From positions 16,190-80,189 of the forward strand of contig CAMCBZ010000010.1 in assembly GCA_945873145.1 (NCBI GenBank): a stretch of DNA of 64,000 nucleotides, read 5' to 3'. The notes under the pieces were generated by a model. That model was not told the origin of the DNA, made no database searches, and worked only from the letters and a program-made list of their open reading frames with translations. The position numbers and the translations under genes are program-made. Every line of letters starts with the position of its first letter. Position 1 is the first letter of the stretch. Shown piece by piece: positions 1 to 14,275 of this stretch. The stretch is from an uncultured Prevotella sp. (GTDB lineage Bacteria; Bacteroidota; Bacteroidia; Bacteroidales; Bacteroidaceae).

Positions 1-2814
1 AAGGAGGTCGCGCCCTGGGAGAGAGTGCTCAACCAATTGCTTGAAGGAGAGACGGGGCAGGACAATGGCGCTGGAAAGAAGGCCAACGTGAGTACGGAGC
101 GCATCAGCTATCTCCTCAACCGCAACTGTCTCTACGTGCAGCCACGGTTGCAGAAAAGCCGCGACGGCGTCACCTGGTCGTCGGGCCGCAACATCGCAAT
201 GGCTAAGTTCCGCGATGGCGGTGACCTGCCCTATACGCAGCAGGACCGTGCCGTGGCCTCGTTGGTGGTGGAATATAACTCGGGCTGGTATGGCAATACG
301 TCGTATGAACTCGAAGGAGGTGCTGTCATCAACGCGCTTGCCGGCCATCCTTTCGTCTTTGACGATAAAGACCCGTCGAGCCGCATCGACATTGTTAAGG
401 AAAAACTACAGCTGTCGGTGACACACAACAAGCAAGGATATACCGTCAAGAGCAATATTATCCTGAAGGATATGGACAGCTCCGGATATGCTGTCTACGA
501 GGAGACACCACAACTGCTCAAGGTCGTGAAGATCACCGGCAAGCAACAGCTGTGCCTAAAGTTGCTTAATTCCATCGGTACCTTCCCGCCCGAGGCTAAG
601 GACAAACTCACGAAGGTGCTCGAAGCTTTCTCGCACAATATGGTGGTCATGGGCGATCTGCTGAAAAACACCAACATCAAGACGGTGGAGCCCGACAGCC
701 GCATCATTTTCCGCCTGCAGCCCAGTGAGGACGAGATCAACCTACAACTGCTCGTCCGTCCGTTTACGAAGTGTCCGCCCTATATGCGGCCTATGGAAGG
801 CATGGAGATGGTCTCTACCATCTATCAGGGCGAGAGCCTACAGACACACCGCGACATGAAGGCCGAGGGCGAGAACCTCAAGAAGGCATCTCTGTTGTTG
901 AAGCCCTTTGCGGACGAGCAGGAGGGTGATCACTGGTCGCTGTCTATCGAGGAGTGTCTCAACCTTCTCGACACGCTGCGCGAGCATCCCGACGATGGCA
1001 TCGTGGAGTGGCCGGAAGGCGCTCGCTTCACCGTCAAGCGTGGCAAACTCGTGCCGGGGGCCATGCATCTTGCCGTGAACTCCATGGCAAGCTGGTTCGA
1101 CATCTCCGGCAACATAGAGATCGGTGACGGAGAGAAGATGAAGATAGCGGAACTGATGGACAAGGTGCGGCAGGCCAAGGGCAACTTCATCCAACTCGGC
1201 GACAACGAGTATGTGGCTGTCAGCGAACAACTGCGGCGGCAACTGGCCACGCTCGACAAGATGAGCCAGCAACAGCGCGGCCATCTGCGTATCGCTACTT
1301 ACAACGCTCCCGCTCTTGAAGACATGGAAATGGCTGGCATTGACCTTGAGGCTGACCAGCACTATCGCGACTTCATCCAGCGTGTCGAGGAGTCGGGCAA
1401 CCTGAAGGTGCGCGTGCCACGAAACATCAATGCGGAATTGCGCGACTATCAGAAGGAGGGCTATGTGTGGATGTCACGACTGGCCTACTGGGGCGCGGGC
1501 GCGCTGCTCGCCGATGACATGGGACTGGGCAAGACGCTCCAGACCATCACCGTGCTGCTCAGCCGTGCCAAGGAGGGTGCTGCCCTTGTGGTGGTGCCCA
1601 CCTCGCTTATCCTCAACTGGCGCGACGAGCTTGGTCGCTTTGCCCCGGGACTGAACGTGAAAATCCTTAATCAGGCCGGCGACAACCGCAGCGACATGGT
1701 CAAGGAGGCAGCAGCCTTCGATGTGGTCATCACCACCTACGGCCTGCTCATCAACGAGGAGGAGGGTCTTTGCGGCCGGGAGTGGAACACCATCGTGCTC
1801 GACGAGGCACATACCATCAAGAACCGTGACACGAAGATGTCGAAGGCGGCCATGAAACTCAAAGGCGATTTCCGCATCCTGCTCACCGGTACACCCGTGC
1901 AGAACAACCTCAGTGAGATCTGGAACCTCATGCAGTTTGCCAATCCTAATCTGCTCGGCTCGTTCCAGCAGTTCTCCGACCGCTTCATCGCTCCGATCGA
2001 GAAACTCCACGACAAAGGCACGCAACGTGTGCTGCGGCGCGTCATCTCGCCGTTTATCCTGCGACGGACAAAGAACGACGTGCTCAACGAATTGCCTGAG
2101 AAAACGGAAGTCACGCGCAAGGTACAGCTCTCGCCTGAGGAGTGGGCGCTCTACGACAACATCCGGCAGAAGGCACTTATCAACCTTGCGGACGGGGAGG
2201 CCACACCACTGCAAACGCTCACCGAGCTCACCCGCCTGCGTCAGGCGGCCTGCAACGCCCAGCTCATCGACAAGAAGCTGCGCATCCCGTCGTCCAAGGA
2301 GGCTGTATTCCTGGAGATGGTCGACTCGCTCCACGACAACCATCACCGTGCGTTGGTCTTCAGCCAGTTCACGTCTCATTTGGCGCTGATCCGCAAGGCG
2401 CTCGACAAGCGTGGCATCGAATATCTCTATCTCGACGGTGCCACACCGGCCAAAGAGCGCGACAAACTGGTTCGTGAGTTCCAGACGGGCGACATGCCGC
2501 TCTTCCTCATCAGTCTGAAAGCGGGCGGACTAGGACTGAACCTCACCGCCGCCGACTATGTCATCCACCTCGATCCGTGGTGGAACCCGGCTATCGAGGA
2601 GCAGGCCTCTGACCGTGCTTACCGCATCGGACAGCAGAATCCAGTCACCGTCTACCGTCTCATCGCCGAGGGTACCATCGAGGAGAAGATCATCCAACTC
2701 CATCAGAGCAAGAAGTCTCTCGCCGACGCGCTCCTTGAAGGCGGCGACCTCAGTGCCAAACTATCAAAGGATGAACTGTTGCAGCTGCTTAGGGAAAATA
2801 GTGTCAATGCGTAG
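1..2814 (+). CDS. SNF2-family DEAD/DEAH helicase (5' partial)
   Basis: ATP-dependent SNF2/Swi2 helicase-like protein, probably acting on DNA-protein complexes. The frame is open to the first base of the window, so the true start lies upstream; a GTG at 25 is only an internal candidate. Counting from that GTG, the Walker A motif DDMGLGKT is near residue 497, DEAH near 593, TGTPVQNN near 620, and the C-terminal helicase motifs (LISLKAGGLGLNL, DPWWNPAIEEQASDRAYRIGQ) near 830-870. The N-terminal 450 residues are the long, poorly conserved part usual in the bacterial family. The C-terminus looks complete, ending in the usual leucine-rich helix. Bacterial members are found both as housekeeping proteins and in defence islands; nothing here points to defence. 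Confidence 0.93.
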   Translation, partial: KEVAPWERVLNQLLEGETGQDNGAGKKANVSTERISYLLNRNCLYVQPRLQKSRDGVTWSSGRNIAMAKFRDGGDLPYTQQDRAVASLVVEYNSGWYGNTSYELEGGAVINALAGHPFVFDDKDPSSRIDIVKEKLQLSVTHNKQGYTVKSNIILKDMDSSGYAVYEETPQLLKVVKITGKQQLCLKLLNSIGTFPPEAKDKLTKVLEAFSHNMVVMGDLLKNTNIKTVEPDSRIIFRLQPSEDEINLQLLVRPFTKCPPYMRPMEGMEMVSTIYQGESLQTHRDMKAEGENLKKASLLLKPFADEQEGDHWSLSIEECLNLLDTLREHPDDGIVEWPEGARFTVKRGKLVPGAMHLAVNSMASWFDISGNIEIGDGEKMKIAELMDKVRQAKGNFIQLGDNEYVAVSEQLRRQLATLDKMSQQQRGHLRIATYNAPALEDMEMAGIDLEADQHYRDFIQRVEESGNLKVRVPRNINAELRDYQKEGYVWMSRLAYWGAGALLADDMGLGKTLQTITVLLSRAKEGAALVVVPTSLILNWRDELGRFAPGLNVKILNQAGDNRSDMVKEAAAFDVVITTYGLLINEEEGLCGREWNTIVLDEAHTIKNRDTKMSKAAMKLKGDFRILLTGTPVQNNLSEIWNLMQFANPNLLGSFQQFSDRFIAPIEKLHDKGTQRVLRRVISPFILRRTKNDVLNELPEKTEVTRKVQLSPEEWALYDNIRQKALINLADGEATPLQTLTELTRLRQAACNAQLIDKKLRIPSSKEAVFLEMVDSLHDNHHRALVFSQFTSHLALIRKALDKRGIEYLYLDGATPAKERDKLVREFQTGDMPLFLISLKAGGLGLNLTAADYVIHLDPWWNPAIEEQASDRAYRIGQQNPVTVYRLIAEGTIEEKIIQLHQSKKSLADALLEGGDLSAKLSKDELLQLLRENSVNA

Positions 2815-2818
2815 AAGC

Positions 2819-2903
2819 CTCACCCCCCAACCCCTCTACAGCCTCACCCCCAACCCCTCTACAGCCTCACCCCCAACCCCTCTCCCAAGGAGAGGGGAGT
2901 GAT
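2819..2903. repeat. C-rich tandem repeat with CCTC/GAGG hairpin
   Basis: A unit close to CAGCCTCACCCCCAACCCCT is repeated about three times and runs into CTCTCCCAAGGAGAGG, a short palindrome. Similar C-rich hairpin elements occur at 9328, 15104, 35702 and 41320. It sits directly behind the helicase stop and may also end transcription. The rest of the gap to 3038 shows nothing recognisable. Confidence 0.7.
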
Positions 2904-3038
2904 TACCGCCAAGGGGTGAGGAAGTAGGAGGTGACGCGTCCCGCGTCATATCATCATAATAGTGGTTGCAAAACGCTTGATGCAGGTCAATAAGAACTAT
3001 GAATATGCAGCTTTTATGCTAAAAGACTTCCTTTTCCT

Positions 3039-3069
3039 TTTGTATATTGATGCTAATTTTATACCTTTG
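3039..3069 (+). promoter_or_regulatory. Bacteroidetes-type promoter for the lysO pair
   Basis: TTTG at 3039-3042, 19 bases, then TACCTTTG at 3062-3069. This matches the -33/-7 pattern of the primary Bacteroidetes sigma factor. The first start codon follows 26 bases later. Confidence 0.65.
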
Positions 3070-3095
3070 CAAGCCGTAACCAATAAAGGAAAAGA

Positions 3096-3377
3096 ATGTT
3101 AAGGATACTTATTGTCTTGCTTGTCGGCATCGTGCTGGGCTTTGCGCTGCGCCGTGTGCCACATATCCACAAGGTAGAGACAAGCGCTCATTATACTATC
3201 TGTGCCCTGCTTTTTGTCTTCGGACTGGGCTTGGGCTCCAACGACTCGCTGATGCACAACATCGGCTTCTACGGTCTCGAGGCCGTCGTGGTGGCACTGT
3301 TGGGCATGGCCGGGAGCTTTGGCGCGGCCCGTCTGTTCAACCATCTCATGCAGAAAAAGACGGAGGGCGAGGCATGA
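3096..3377 (+). CDS. LysO-type exporter, N-terminal half protein
   Basis: Small 93-residue membrane protein with three predicted membrane helices (about residues 4-16, 32-48 and 58-78). It corresponds to the N-terminal domain of the lysine exporter LysO (YbjE/DUF340). In E. coli this is one polypeptide of about 300 residues; here the family is split in two. Its stop overlaps the start of the next gene by 4 bases (ATGA at 3374), implying translational coupling and a heteromeric transporter. Substrate is inferred from the family. Confidence 0.8.
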   Translation: MLRILIVLLVGIVLGFALRRVPHIHKVETSAHYTICALLFVFGLGLGSNDSLMHNIGFYGLEAVVVALLGMAGSFGAARLFNHLMQKKTEGEA

Positions 3378-4009
3378 AAGGCAATCTTCTCTTGTTCGTT
3401 TCGCTGTTGGCCGGTATCCTCGTAGGCATGACGGGCGCCACGCCACAGTGGTTGCTCAATCCTCAGTTGCCGATGTTGCTCTTGGAGTTGCTCATCGTGC
3501 AGGTGGGTATGGGCATAGGCTCGATGGAGCATCTCGACAGGCTGTTTGCCGGATTCCATTGGGAGATGCTGTTGCTGCCGGTGTTCACCATTGCCGGAAC
3601 CTTGTTGTTTACCGCCACGGCGGTGCTGTTGTTCAGTGGTCATTCGCTGAGCGACTTCCTTGCTGTGGGCAGTGGCTTTGGCTATTACTCGCTTTCGTCT
3701 GTGCTCATCAGTCAGGTCAAGGCCGGTGTCGCCGGTTCTGCTGCTGCCAACCAACTGGCCACGATCGCGCTGCTGGCCAATATCGTGCGCGAGATGGTGT
3801 CGCTGCTCGGCTGTCGTTTCGTCGCTCACAGAGGCAGTGGATGGGCTGCGATCAGTGTGGCGGGCATCTCGTCCATGGATGTCTGTCTGCCTTCCATCCT
3901 GAGCAGTACGGGCAACAAACGCTATATGCCCATCGCCATCTTCCATGGTCTCTGCCTGGAGGTCAGCGTCCCGATGCTTGTCACTTTCTTCTGTAGCGTG
4001 AATCTTTAG
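3374..4009 (+). CDS. LysO-family lysine exporter, C-terminal half protein
   Basis: 211-residue polytopic inner-membrane protein of the LysO (DUF340) family, which exports L-lysine. Visible family features are the conserved GSGFGYYSLSS stretch (about residues 96-107) and ANIVREMVSLLG (about 135-146). It overlaps the preceding small gene by 4 bases, so the two are expected to be made together. N- plus C-half lengths (93 + 211) add up to the usual full-length protein, so this is a natural split and not a truncation. Confidence 0.85.
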   Translation: MKGNLLLFVSLLAGILVGMTGATPQWLLNPQLPMLLLELLIVQVGMGIGSMEHLDRLFAGFHWEMLLLPVFTIAGTLLFTATAVLLFSGHSLSDFLAVGSGFGYYSLSSVLISQVKAGVAGSAAANQLATIALLANIVREMVSLLGCRFVAHRGSGWAAISVAGISSMDVCLPSILSSTGNKRYMPIAIFHGLCLEVSVPMLVTFFCSVNL

Positions 4010-4114
4010 TGATATTGGTTGTTCACACAGAGACCGTTGGGCAAACGGGTATGCGTTAGTCCCTTGTGTTCTTTGCGCTTTTGCGAGAGATAAAACTTAC
4101 GAGATGTTTTAGAG

Positions 4115-4216
4115 TTAACGCTCCGCTTCGCGGAATAAAGAAAATAGCCGAATATCAAGAAAATATATTCTCGATATTCGGCCATATTCTTAATACCATC
4201 GAAGATGGTGCGTTAA
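4115..4216 (+). repeat. Cloverleaf-like structured repeat, copy 1
   Basis: Closing stem TTAACGC (4115-4121) pairs with GCGTTAA (4210-4216). Inside are three hairpins: TCCGC/GCGGA (4122-4134), GCCGAATATC/GATATTCGGC (4147-4182, perfect 10 bp) and ACCATC/GATGGT (4195-4209). A second copy at 37119-37209 keeps all stems with compensatory changes. It lies between convergent genes. An ORF running across it (4066-4287) is not believed to be a gene. Confidence 0.75.
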
Positions 4217-4265
4217 TAAGAAAAGAGAGCATGGGAGTGTACGTATGTTCGTCGGACTATTATTA

Positions 4266-5315
4266 TTACCGCAGCAGGTCGGTGTAGAGGGCAAAGTATT
4301 TCCATAGGGCAGGGGAGATGGGAGCCTGACAGATCTCTCCGTTCATGAGCATGCCAAGGACCTCAGCCTTGTCGATGAGGTGAACAGCAATGTCTTCTGA
4401 GGCATCGAGGTGGCGGGAACCTATCGGCTTCACACCTTTTGCGTAGAAGCTGTACATCGTATTGTCCTGTACGCCTCCTTGGGCGTATTCTGTGCCAAGA
4501 GCTGTCCACTGTCCTCCGCCAAAGCCTGTCTCTTCCAGCAATTCCCGTTGCGCAGCCTCCAAAGGTGCTTCGCCTTTCTCCACGATGCCGGCAGGTATCT
4601 CGGTGAGCACAGCCTTGACAGCGTGGCGATATTGGCGCTCCATGATCAGCTGGCCTTCTTCCGTCTCGGCGACGATGCACACTACGGGATCGAAATGGAG
4701 GTGGTAGAACTCATCAAAGACCTTGCCGTTGGGCAACTCCACTTGCTCGCTGTAAGCGTCGAGATGCGGGCGGTGGATGATGTTGTCAGATTTCAATACC
4801 TTCCATTTCATGTTGTCATCAGTGAAGTGGCAGGAGCGCAACTCCTTTGGCATCCAGATGCTGGTGGCGGTATGACCGGACTGTCCTACCTGATGGTCAA
4901 TGGCTTTGAAGCCTAACTTCTCGTACATGCCTACCGCTTCGGCAAACTCGGGGAAGGTCTCCAAATAGGCGGTGAGGTAGCCAAGGAAACGGGCGGACTC
5001 CAGGGCTTTGACAAAGAGCTGGCGGCCGATGCCCTTGCCACGGCAATGGCGGTCGACATAGAACTTCACGATCTCGCACCATCCTTCAGGCAGGCCTTCG
5101 GTGGGATAGACACCACAGGAGCCGACAACGCGGCCTTCCTCGACAGCCACCCACAGCACAGAGCGGGCACACGACTGGAAGACTTCGTACTGTCGGTCGG
5201 TGTTGGGATCGTCGTAGACGGTGTGCCGCTTCTCCATGTTCAGCTCGTCAAAAGGAGCACGGATGAGAGCAGCCTCGCGGGCATTGTCCTCTTGTTGTAT
5301 TCTTCTGATGATCAT
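4266..5315 (-). CDS. GNAT acetyltransferase-Nudix hydrolase fusion
   Basis: 349-residue two-domain protein. Residues 1-155 form a GNAT N-acetyltransferase with the acetyl-CoA loop RGKGIGRQL at 92-100. Residues about 170-349 form a Nudix hydrolase; the Nudix box (GX5EX7REUXEEXGU) is complete at 243-265, with R257, E258, E261 and E262 in place. The Nudix half resembles ADP-ribose/nucleotide-sugar pyrophosphatases. Neither substrate can be told from sequence. Joining an acetyl-transfer module to a nucleotide diphosphate hydrolase is an unusual architecture. It is monocistronic: the upstream gap to the malQ operon terminator holds only AT-rich sequence. Confidence 0.85.
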   Translation of the reverse strand: MIIRRIQQEDNAREAALIRAPFDELNMEKRHTVYDDPNTDRQYEVFQSCARSVLWVAVEEGRVVGSCGVYPTEGLPEGWCEIVKFYVDRHCRGKGIGRQLFVKALESARFLGYLTAYLETFPEFAEAVGMYEKLGFKAIDHQVGQSGHTATSIWMPKELRSCHFTDDNMKWKVLKSDNIIHRPHLDAYSEQVELPNGKVFDEFYHLHFDPVVCIVAETEEGQLIMERQYRHAVKAVLTEIPAGIVEKGEAPLEAAQRELLEETGFGGGQWTALGTEYAQGGVQDNTMYSFYAKGVKPIGSRHLDASEDIAVHLIDKAEVLGMLMNGEICQAPISPALWKYFALYTDLLR

Positions 5316-5387
5316 TCCCTATTGTGTTATTCAATTTTCTGTTACACCTTATTATAATAATGGCGGTACTCATTATTATATTGTGCC

Positions 5388-5467
5388 AATGAGAAAGAAA
5401 ATACCCCATTCCTTGCAGGGAGGGCGTATGGTTGTATAGCTCTCTTCCCTGCCGTGGAATGGGGTAT
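5388..5467 (-). terminator. Two-tier terminator hairpin of the starch operon
   Basis: ATACCCCATTCC (5401-5412) pairs perfectly with GGAATGGGGTAT (5456-5467), and within it GCAGGGA pairs with TCCCTGC. On the minus strand the hairpin is followed by a T-rich run, fitting an intrinsic terminator for the operon that ends at 5486. Confidence 0.8.
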
Positions 5468-5485
5468 AATGGATTTTGGAGATGA

Positions 5486-7327
5486 TTAGAACTCTACCAC
5501 GAGCGCCTCGCGCGGTTGCAGGGTGATGTCGTGGGTGAGGTCGATCTTGCGTCCGGTGATGACATCGGTGGCTGTGGTGGCCTTGCCGATGACCTCAGCA
5601 TAGCGGGCTACGGGCATGGTAGCCTCAGAGCGCTTGCCGTTGAGGATGGTCAGCGACGTGCGGCCTTGATACTGGCGTGCGATGACGTAGATACCCTTGA
5701 AGGGGATGAACTGTGTCTGCTTTCCCTTGCTGATGAGGTCGTTGCCCTGACGCCAGTGGAGCAGTTTGCTCTCCCACTGGAACATGGCGTTCTCGGCCTT
5801 GGTGCGGCCTTCGGCGGTGAAGCAGTTGTGCGTGTCGCCGGGGAAGCCACCGGGGAAGTCCTTGCGCACGTTGCCGTCGGTGACCTCCTTGGTGCCGTTC
5901 ATCAGCACCTCAGTGCCGTAGTAGAGTTGTGGGATGCGATTCATCGTCAGCAGCAGGGCGAGTGCCTGTTTCAGTGCTGTGGAGTCCTTGCCATTGCCAA
6001 GGAAGCGGTCGGTGTCGTGGTTCTCGATGAAGGCCAGCACATGCGACGGGTCGGCATAGAGATAGTCATAGCAGAGACTGTTGTAGATGCGGTTGAGTCC
6101 CTTCCACCAGTCGTCGGTCTCTTCGTGCTTGGCCTGGCTGAGCTTGTCGAAGAAGCTGAAGTCCATGACAGTTTTGAGATAGCTGTTCATGTTGCTGAGC
6201 TTTGAGTCTTTCTGCCAGGCGGCGGTGTAGGCGGGCTCGGTGACCCATGTCTCGCCCACGGTGTTGAAGTTGGGATACTCAGTATCGAGCACTTTCATCC
6301 ACTCTGCCATGGCCTTTCGGTCGGCATAAGGATAGGTGTCCATGCGGATACCGTCGATGCCGGCGGTCTCTATCCACCACTCACTGTTCTGGATGAGGTA
6401 GCGCATGAGATGGGGATTGCGCTGGTTGAGGTCGGGCATGGACTTGACAAACCATCCGTCAACGGTTTCCTTCATATCTTGCTTCGAAGCGTAGGGATCG
6501 AGCACCGGCGTGAGCTTATAAGAAGTCTGAAGGCCATAGTTGGGATTATTGAACCAGTCCTTCGTCGGCGGGTCGAGGTTCCAGGGATGGTAATCGCTGC
6601 AATGGTTGAAGATCATGTCCATCACCACCTTCAGTCCACGCTGGTGGCATTCGTCGATGAGCTGCTTGTATTCGGCATTCGTACCGAAGCGCGGGTCCAC
6701 CTTGTAGTAGTCGGTGGTGGCGTAGCCGTGATAGGAGCTATTCACACCATTGTCGTTGGGCCAGTTGTTCTCTAAGATAGGTGTGAACCACAGGGCAGTG
6801 ACGCCGAGGTCGGTGAAGTAGTCGAGGTGCTGCTCGATGCCGGCGAGGTCACCGCCGTGGCGCAGGCTCGGCTTGGTGCGGTCGCGGGCCTGGTCGCGCA
6901 TACCTTTGACGACGTCATTCTTAGGGTTGCCGTTGGCGAAGCGGTCGGGCATGAGCAGGTAGAGCACGTCGGCATTGGAGAAGCCCTTGTGGTCCTCGCC
7001 ACGCATGGCACGGTTCTTGAGTGTGTAGCGCACCTTCTTGCCGTCGAAGTTGAGTGTCATCTGTCCGGCCTTGGCCCCTTGCAGGTTGAGATAGACGAGC
7101 AGATAGTTAGGCGAGTCGAGGCGGACAATGGAGTCCACCTTCACGCCGGCGTAGTCGGTGGTGACCTTCTTGACGTTCTTCACATCCTTACCATAAACCA
7201 TGAGTTGCAGGCTCGGGTCTTTCATCCCCACATACCAGTCTGTGGGGTCGATGCGGCTGATAGTGGTGGCGGCACTGGCCGTAGCCATCATCAGTCCCAG
7301 TCCTAAAGTCATGATTGATTTCTTCAT
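5486..7327 (-). CDS. Periplasmic GH13 neopullulanase/cyclomaltodextrinase (SusA-like)
   Basis: 613-residue alpha-amylase-family hydrolase that would cut maltooligosaccharides or pullulan after import through the outer membrane. A signal peptide (residues 1-19) is followed by a cyclomaltodextrinase-type N domain (about 20-110) and the GH13 barrel. All four conserved regions are visible: DMIFNH near 238, GIRMDTYPY with the nucleophile Asp near 327, GETW with the acid Glu near 359, and ENHDTDR near 436. It is the last gene of the malQ-susB-pulA-susA operon, 35 bases behind pulA, and is followed by a strong terminator. Role assigned by analogy with Bacteroides SusA. Confidence 0.9.
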   Translation of the reverse strand: MKKSIMTLGLGLMMATASAATTISRIDPTDWYVGMKDPSLQLMVYGKDVKNVKKVTTDYAGVKVDSIVRLDSPNYLLVYLNLQGAKAGQMTLNFDGKKVRYTLKNRAMRGEDHKGFSNADVLYLLMPDRFANGNPKNDVVKGMRDQARDRTKPSLRHGGDLAGIEQHLDYFTDLGVTALWFTPILENNWPNDNGVNSSYHGYATTDYYKVDPRFGTNAEYKQLIDECHQRGLKVVMDMIFNHCSDYHPWNLDPPTKDWFNNPNYGLQTSYKLTPVLDPYASKQDMKETVDGWFVKSMPDLNQRNPHLMRYLIQNSEWWIETAGIDGIRMDTYPYADRKAMAEWMKVLDTEYPNFNTVGETWVTEPAYTAAWQKDSKLSNMNSYLKTVMDFSFFDKLSQAKHEETDDWWKGLNRIYNSLCYDYLYADPSHVLAFIENHDTDRFLGNGKDSTALKQALALLLTMNRIPQLYYGTEVLMNGTKEVTDGNVRKDFPGGFPGDTHNCFTAEGRTKAENAMFQWESKLLHWRQGNDLISKGKQTQFIPFKGIYVIARQYQGRTSLTILNGKRSEATMPVARYAEVIGKATTATDVITGRKIDLTHDITLQPREALVVEF

Positions 7328-7362
7328 ATTTAATGTTTTTATTAGAGTATCATATAGTGTTG

Positions 7363-9267
7363 TTATTTGCTCACTACGATCATTGCACTCTGGCCACTGA
7401 CCTTCACCGTGCCGCCTTGTAGGGTGGCGAGCCCGGCTTCGTCGATCTGTCCGTCCTGGCAGACCACACGATAGGTGCCCTCGGGCAGTGTGACGGTGCG
7501 TGCCTCACGGTTGCCGTTGAAGATCACATAGATGTTGCTCCACGTGTCGATGCCGGCAAGATCCTTGAGATGGAAGGCTACTAAGGCGGGCTGCGACGGC
7601 AGGAACTCCAGGTGCTCACGCACGGCGGCGGCTGAGCCGAGGCGGAAGGCCGGGTGATGGCGGCGCAGGGCGATGAGGCGGCGGTAGTAGTCGGTGACGG
7701 CGGGATAACGCTGCAGGTTGCCCCAGTCGAGGGCGTTGATGCTGTCGGGCGAGTTGAAACTGTTGTGCACACCCTTCTTGTCGCGCAGCAGCTCCTCACC
7801 GCTGAGCATGAAGGGTACGCCCTGTGAGGTGAACACGATCGTCTGGGCGAGTTTGTCGAGCGCTTGCAACTCTGATGACGTAATGTTCGGGATGGACGCC
7901 TTCAGACGGTCGACAAGACACATGTCGTCGTGACAGCTCACGTAGGCTATCATCTGTGTCGGCTCGGTAGCCCACGGCTCTTTGCTGTAGTTGACCTTGG
8001 AGTAGTCGACTTGCGGGTGAGCAATCATACCGGCGATACCCGCCTTGATGCTTTCCTCGCTGCCCGGCAGTCCGGCTAAGAACGCGGGCTTGTGGTCGTC
8101 GCTGAACGGCCCACGTACAGCGTCGCGCAGGTCGTCGCAGAAGGCGGCGATGCCCGGCAACTGTTTCATGTTGGCCTTCATGGCCAGCTGGTCGTTGGGC
8201 AGTGCGCAGCTGCCGGCACTCCACCCCTCACCATAGATGAAGATGTTCGGGTCGAGGGCGCTGAGCTCCTTGCGGATGGCATTCATCGTCGCGATGTCGT
8301 GCACGCCCATAAGGTCGAAGCGGAAACCGTCGATATGGTACTCCGTTGCCCAGTATTTCACGCTTTCGAGCATGAACTCGCGCATGAGGGGCTTCTCCGA
8401 GGCGGTCTCGTTGCCGCAGCCCGAGCCGTTGCTGGGCTTGCCGTCCTTGGTGAAGCGGTAGAAGTAGTTGGGATAGGTGCGCTGGAAGTTGCTGTTCTGC
8501 AGGTCGAAGGTGTGGTTGTAGACCACGTCGAGGATGACGCGGATGCCTGCCTTGTGCAGGGCCTGTACCATCTGCTTGAACTCACGGATGCGTGTGGCGG
8601 GTGTATAGGGGTCGGTGGAGTAGCTGCCTTCTGGCACGTTGTAGTTCAGCGGGTCGTAGCCCCAGTTGTACTGTGGCTTGTTGAGCTTGGTCTCATCGAC
8701 AGAGGCGAAGTCAAACGACGGTAGGATATGCACGGCATTAATGCCGAGGCTCTTCAGGTATTCCACCGCCCACGGCTCAGACAGTGCAAGGAACTTACCC
8801 GGATGGGCAGCGTGGCTGGCGATCGAGAAGTCGCGGTGGTGCATCTCGTAGATGACGAGGTCTGCCGGCGAATGAGTGGTGAGGCGATGGTCGTTGGCCC
8901 AGCCGACGGGATCCGTCTGCTGCAGGTCGATGATGGCCCCACGCTGGCCGTTGACGCCGACAGCCTTGGCGAAGACACCCGGCGTGTCGCCGTTGCCTAT
9001 ATTAAAGGTATAGAACTGTCCCTTGAGGTCGCCCTTGACGGTGATAGTCCAACGGTTCTTGCCATCGGCCCGCATCTTCACCGTGCGCAGCGGCTTACCG
9101 CCGAGGCCATCGCTCCACAATGAGAGTGTGGGGCGCTTGGGACTATTGAGATAAAAAACAGTCTGCTTGGGACTGTAGGACATCTCGTGAAAGACATCCT
9201 GCGCCCAAGCAGACATATTTGTTGCCAACATTGTAATTACAGTGATGGATAGTTGTCGAAAGTTCAT
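7363..9267 (-). CDS. pulA: Type I pullulanase (GH13_14)
   Basis: 634-residue secreted or periplasmic debranching enzyme cutting alpha-1,6 bonds of pullulan and limit dextrins. Signal peptide at 1-22 (ending AWAQ). The type I pullulanase signature YNWGYDPLNYNVPEGSYS is present near 198-215. GH13 catalytic regions follow: DVVYNH near 248, GFRFDLMG near 315 (nucleophile), YGEGW near 346 (acid/base) and SCHDDM near 445. Length fits the short bacterial pullulanases lacking extra CBMs. It sits between susB (100-base gap carrying a C-rich hairpin) and the SusA-like gene, supplying linear chains to them. Confidence 0.92.
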   Translation of the reverse strand: MNFRQLSITVITMLATNMSAWAQDVFHEMSYSPKQTVFYLNSPKRPTLSLWSDGLGGKPLRTVKMRADGKNRWTITVKGDLKGQFYTFNIGNGDTPGVFAKAVGVNGQRGAIIDLQQTDPVGWANDHRLTTHSPADLVIYEMHHRDFSIASHAAHPGKFLALSEPWAVEYLKSLGINAVHILPSFDFASVDETKLNKPQYNWGYDPLNYNVPEGSYSTDPYTPATRIREFKQMVQALHKAGIRVILDVVYNHTFDLQNSNFQRTYPNYFYRFTKDGKPSNGSGCGNETASEKPLMREFMLESVKYWATEYHIDGFRFDLMGVHDIATMNAIRKELSALDPNIFIYGEGWSAGSCALPNDQLAMKANMKQLPGIAAFCDDLRDAVRGPFSDDHKPAFLAGLPGSEESIKAGIAGMIAHPQVDYSKVNYSKEPWATEPTQMIAYVSCHDDMCLVDRLKASIPNITSSELQALDKLAQTIVFTSQGVPFMLSGEELLRDKKGVHNSFNSPDSINALDWGNLQRYPAVTDYYRRLIALRRHHPAFRLGSAAAVREHLEFLPSQPALVAFHLKDLAGIDTWSNIYVIFNGNREARTVTLPEGTYRVVCQDGQIDEAGLATLQGGTVKVSGQSAMIVVSK

Positions 9268-9327
9268 AGTGTGTTGCTTATAGGTAATGTAGGAAGTGAA
9301 GGAAAAGCAGAAGGGCTACCGGGCCGC

Positions 9328-9364
9328 TCTTTCCCCCTCCTTTGGGAGGGGGTAGGGGTGGGCT
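9328..9364. repeat. C-rich palindromic intergenic element
   Basis: CCCCCTCCTTTGGGAGGGGG is a near-perfect palindrome followed by GTAGGGGTGGG. It belongs to the same dispersed family as the elements at 2819 and 15104. It lies in the susB-pulA gap and may act as an mRNA hairpin inside the operon. Confidence 0.6.
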
Positions 9365-9367
9365 CTT

Positions 9368-14237
<4,870 letters not shown>

Positions 14238-14275
14238 AGAGCTTTAGGTTTTTATTTTGTTTATCTATTTAGGCT

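Noticed and set aside
4115..4216. tRNA
   Set aside because: The cloverleaf shape is suggestive, but there is no T-loop sequence, anticodon arm geometry or CCA-type end, and the hairpin loops are too short.
4066..4287. 74-codon frame across the cloverleaf element
   Set aside because: Its sequence is explained by the structured repeat, it has no convincing start signal and overlaps the next gene.
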